Source: UMGS172 sp964634675
Lineage (GTDB): Bacteria > Bacillota > Clostridia > Oscillospirales > Acutalibacteraceae
DNA length: 5,647 nt
Assembly: GCA_964634675.1 (NCBI GenBank)
Contig: CAZWLH010000087.1
Span: 1-5,647, forward strand
Direction: 5' to 3'
Part shown: piece by piece, positions 5,595-5,647 of the stretch
Layout: each line of letters starts with the position of its first letter
Position numbering within the stretch: the stretch's first letter is position 1
The notes under the pieces: model-generated
What the model was told of the DNA's origin: nothing
Databases searched by the model: none
Seen by the model: only the letters and a program-made list of their open reading frames with translations
Translations under genes and position numbers: made by a program

Positions 5595-5603
5595 TGTTAT
5601 GAT
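5595..5603 (+). promoter_or_regulatory. possible divergent promoter, extended -10 type
   Basis: TGTTATGAT on the plus strand is a TGn-extended -10 element (TATGAT, five of six). It is followed by AT-rich DNA leading off the right edge. No good -35 box stands at the expected distance (TCAAAC at 5575-5580). If real, it would drive a gene beyond the window that diverges from rnf. No coding start is visible before the edge. Confidence 0.35.
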
Positions 5604-5647
5604 ACAATAGATAGGTAACAAAAATAATAGAAAAAACAACTCAAAAG

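Noticed and set aside
5518..5620. Rex operator upstream of rnf
   Set aside because: Rex sites read TTGT-n-ACAA with a short spacer. The palindrome here has the reverse polarity, and the TGTTA/TAACA pair near 5593-5620 is about 16 bp apart, too far for a Rex dimer.
1..5647. Mobile element, CRISPR array, tRNA or other accessory system
   Set aside because: No transposase, regularly spaced repeat array, tRNA-like fold or attachment site was seen. The window is fully explained by rnf, rpsO and two short regulatory regions.

Overview
This window carries a complete six-gene rnf operon on the minus strand. It encodes the membrane-bound ferredoxin:NAD+ oxidoreductase (Rnf complex) in the order rnfC-rnfD-rnfG-rnfE-rnfA-rnfB, reading from about 5425 down to 286. 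Downstream, on the same strand and cut by the left edge, is the 5' end of rpsO (ribosomal protein S15). The C-D-G-E-A-B order, the polycluster RnfB, the strong GGAGG ribosome-binding sites and the sigma-A-type promoters point to an anaerobic member of Bacillota/Clostridia. The coding DNA has fairly balanced base composition while the intergenic DNA is AT-rich. I cannot name a genus; a gut-type clostridium is a guess.

Layout in transcription order. Positions 5426-5647 are AT-rich intergenic DNA. They hold two candidate rnf promoters, an interrupted palindrome that fills one of them, a leader able to form two competing hairpins, and a possible promoter facing the other way, off the right edge. 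The six rnf genes follow with almost no spacing: rnfC abuts rnfD, rnfD/rnfG overlap by 4 nt, rnfG/rnfE by 11 nt, rnfE/rnfA by 8 nt, and rnfA/rnfB are 9 nt apart. This predicts one translationally coupled transcript. Positions 98-285 hold a near-consensus promoter with a perfect palindrome in its spacer, then a structured rpsO leader of about 116 nt. No convincing terminator lies between rnfB and rpsO.

How the genes work together. RnfB (Fe-S clusters) and RnfC (flavin/NAD domain plus two [4Fe-4S] motifs) form the cytoplasmic face. RnfA and RnfE are paired inverted-topology membrane subunits, each with the conserved cysteines for the intramembrane Fe-S site. RnfG and RnfD carry covalently attached FMN at threonines. 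Electrons pass between reduced ferredoxin and NAD+, coupled to export of Na+ or H+. The flavin transferase ApbE needed for RnfG/RnfD maturation is not in the window.

The system is known, not new. The least ordinary parts are an 84-residue C-terminal extension on RnfE (a ferredoxin-like cysteine motif followed by a long acidic tail), an atypical flavinylation motif in RnfD, and the palindromes and switch-like leaders at the two transcription start regions.
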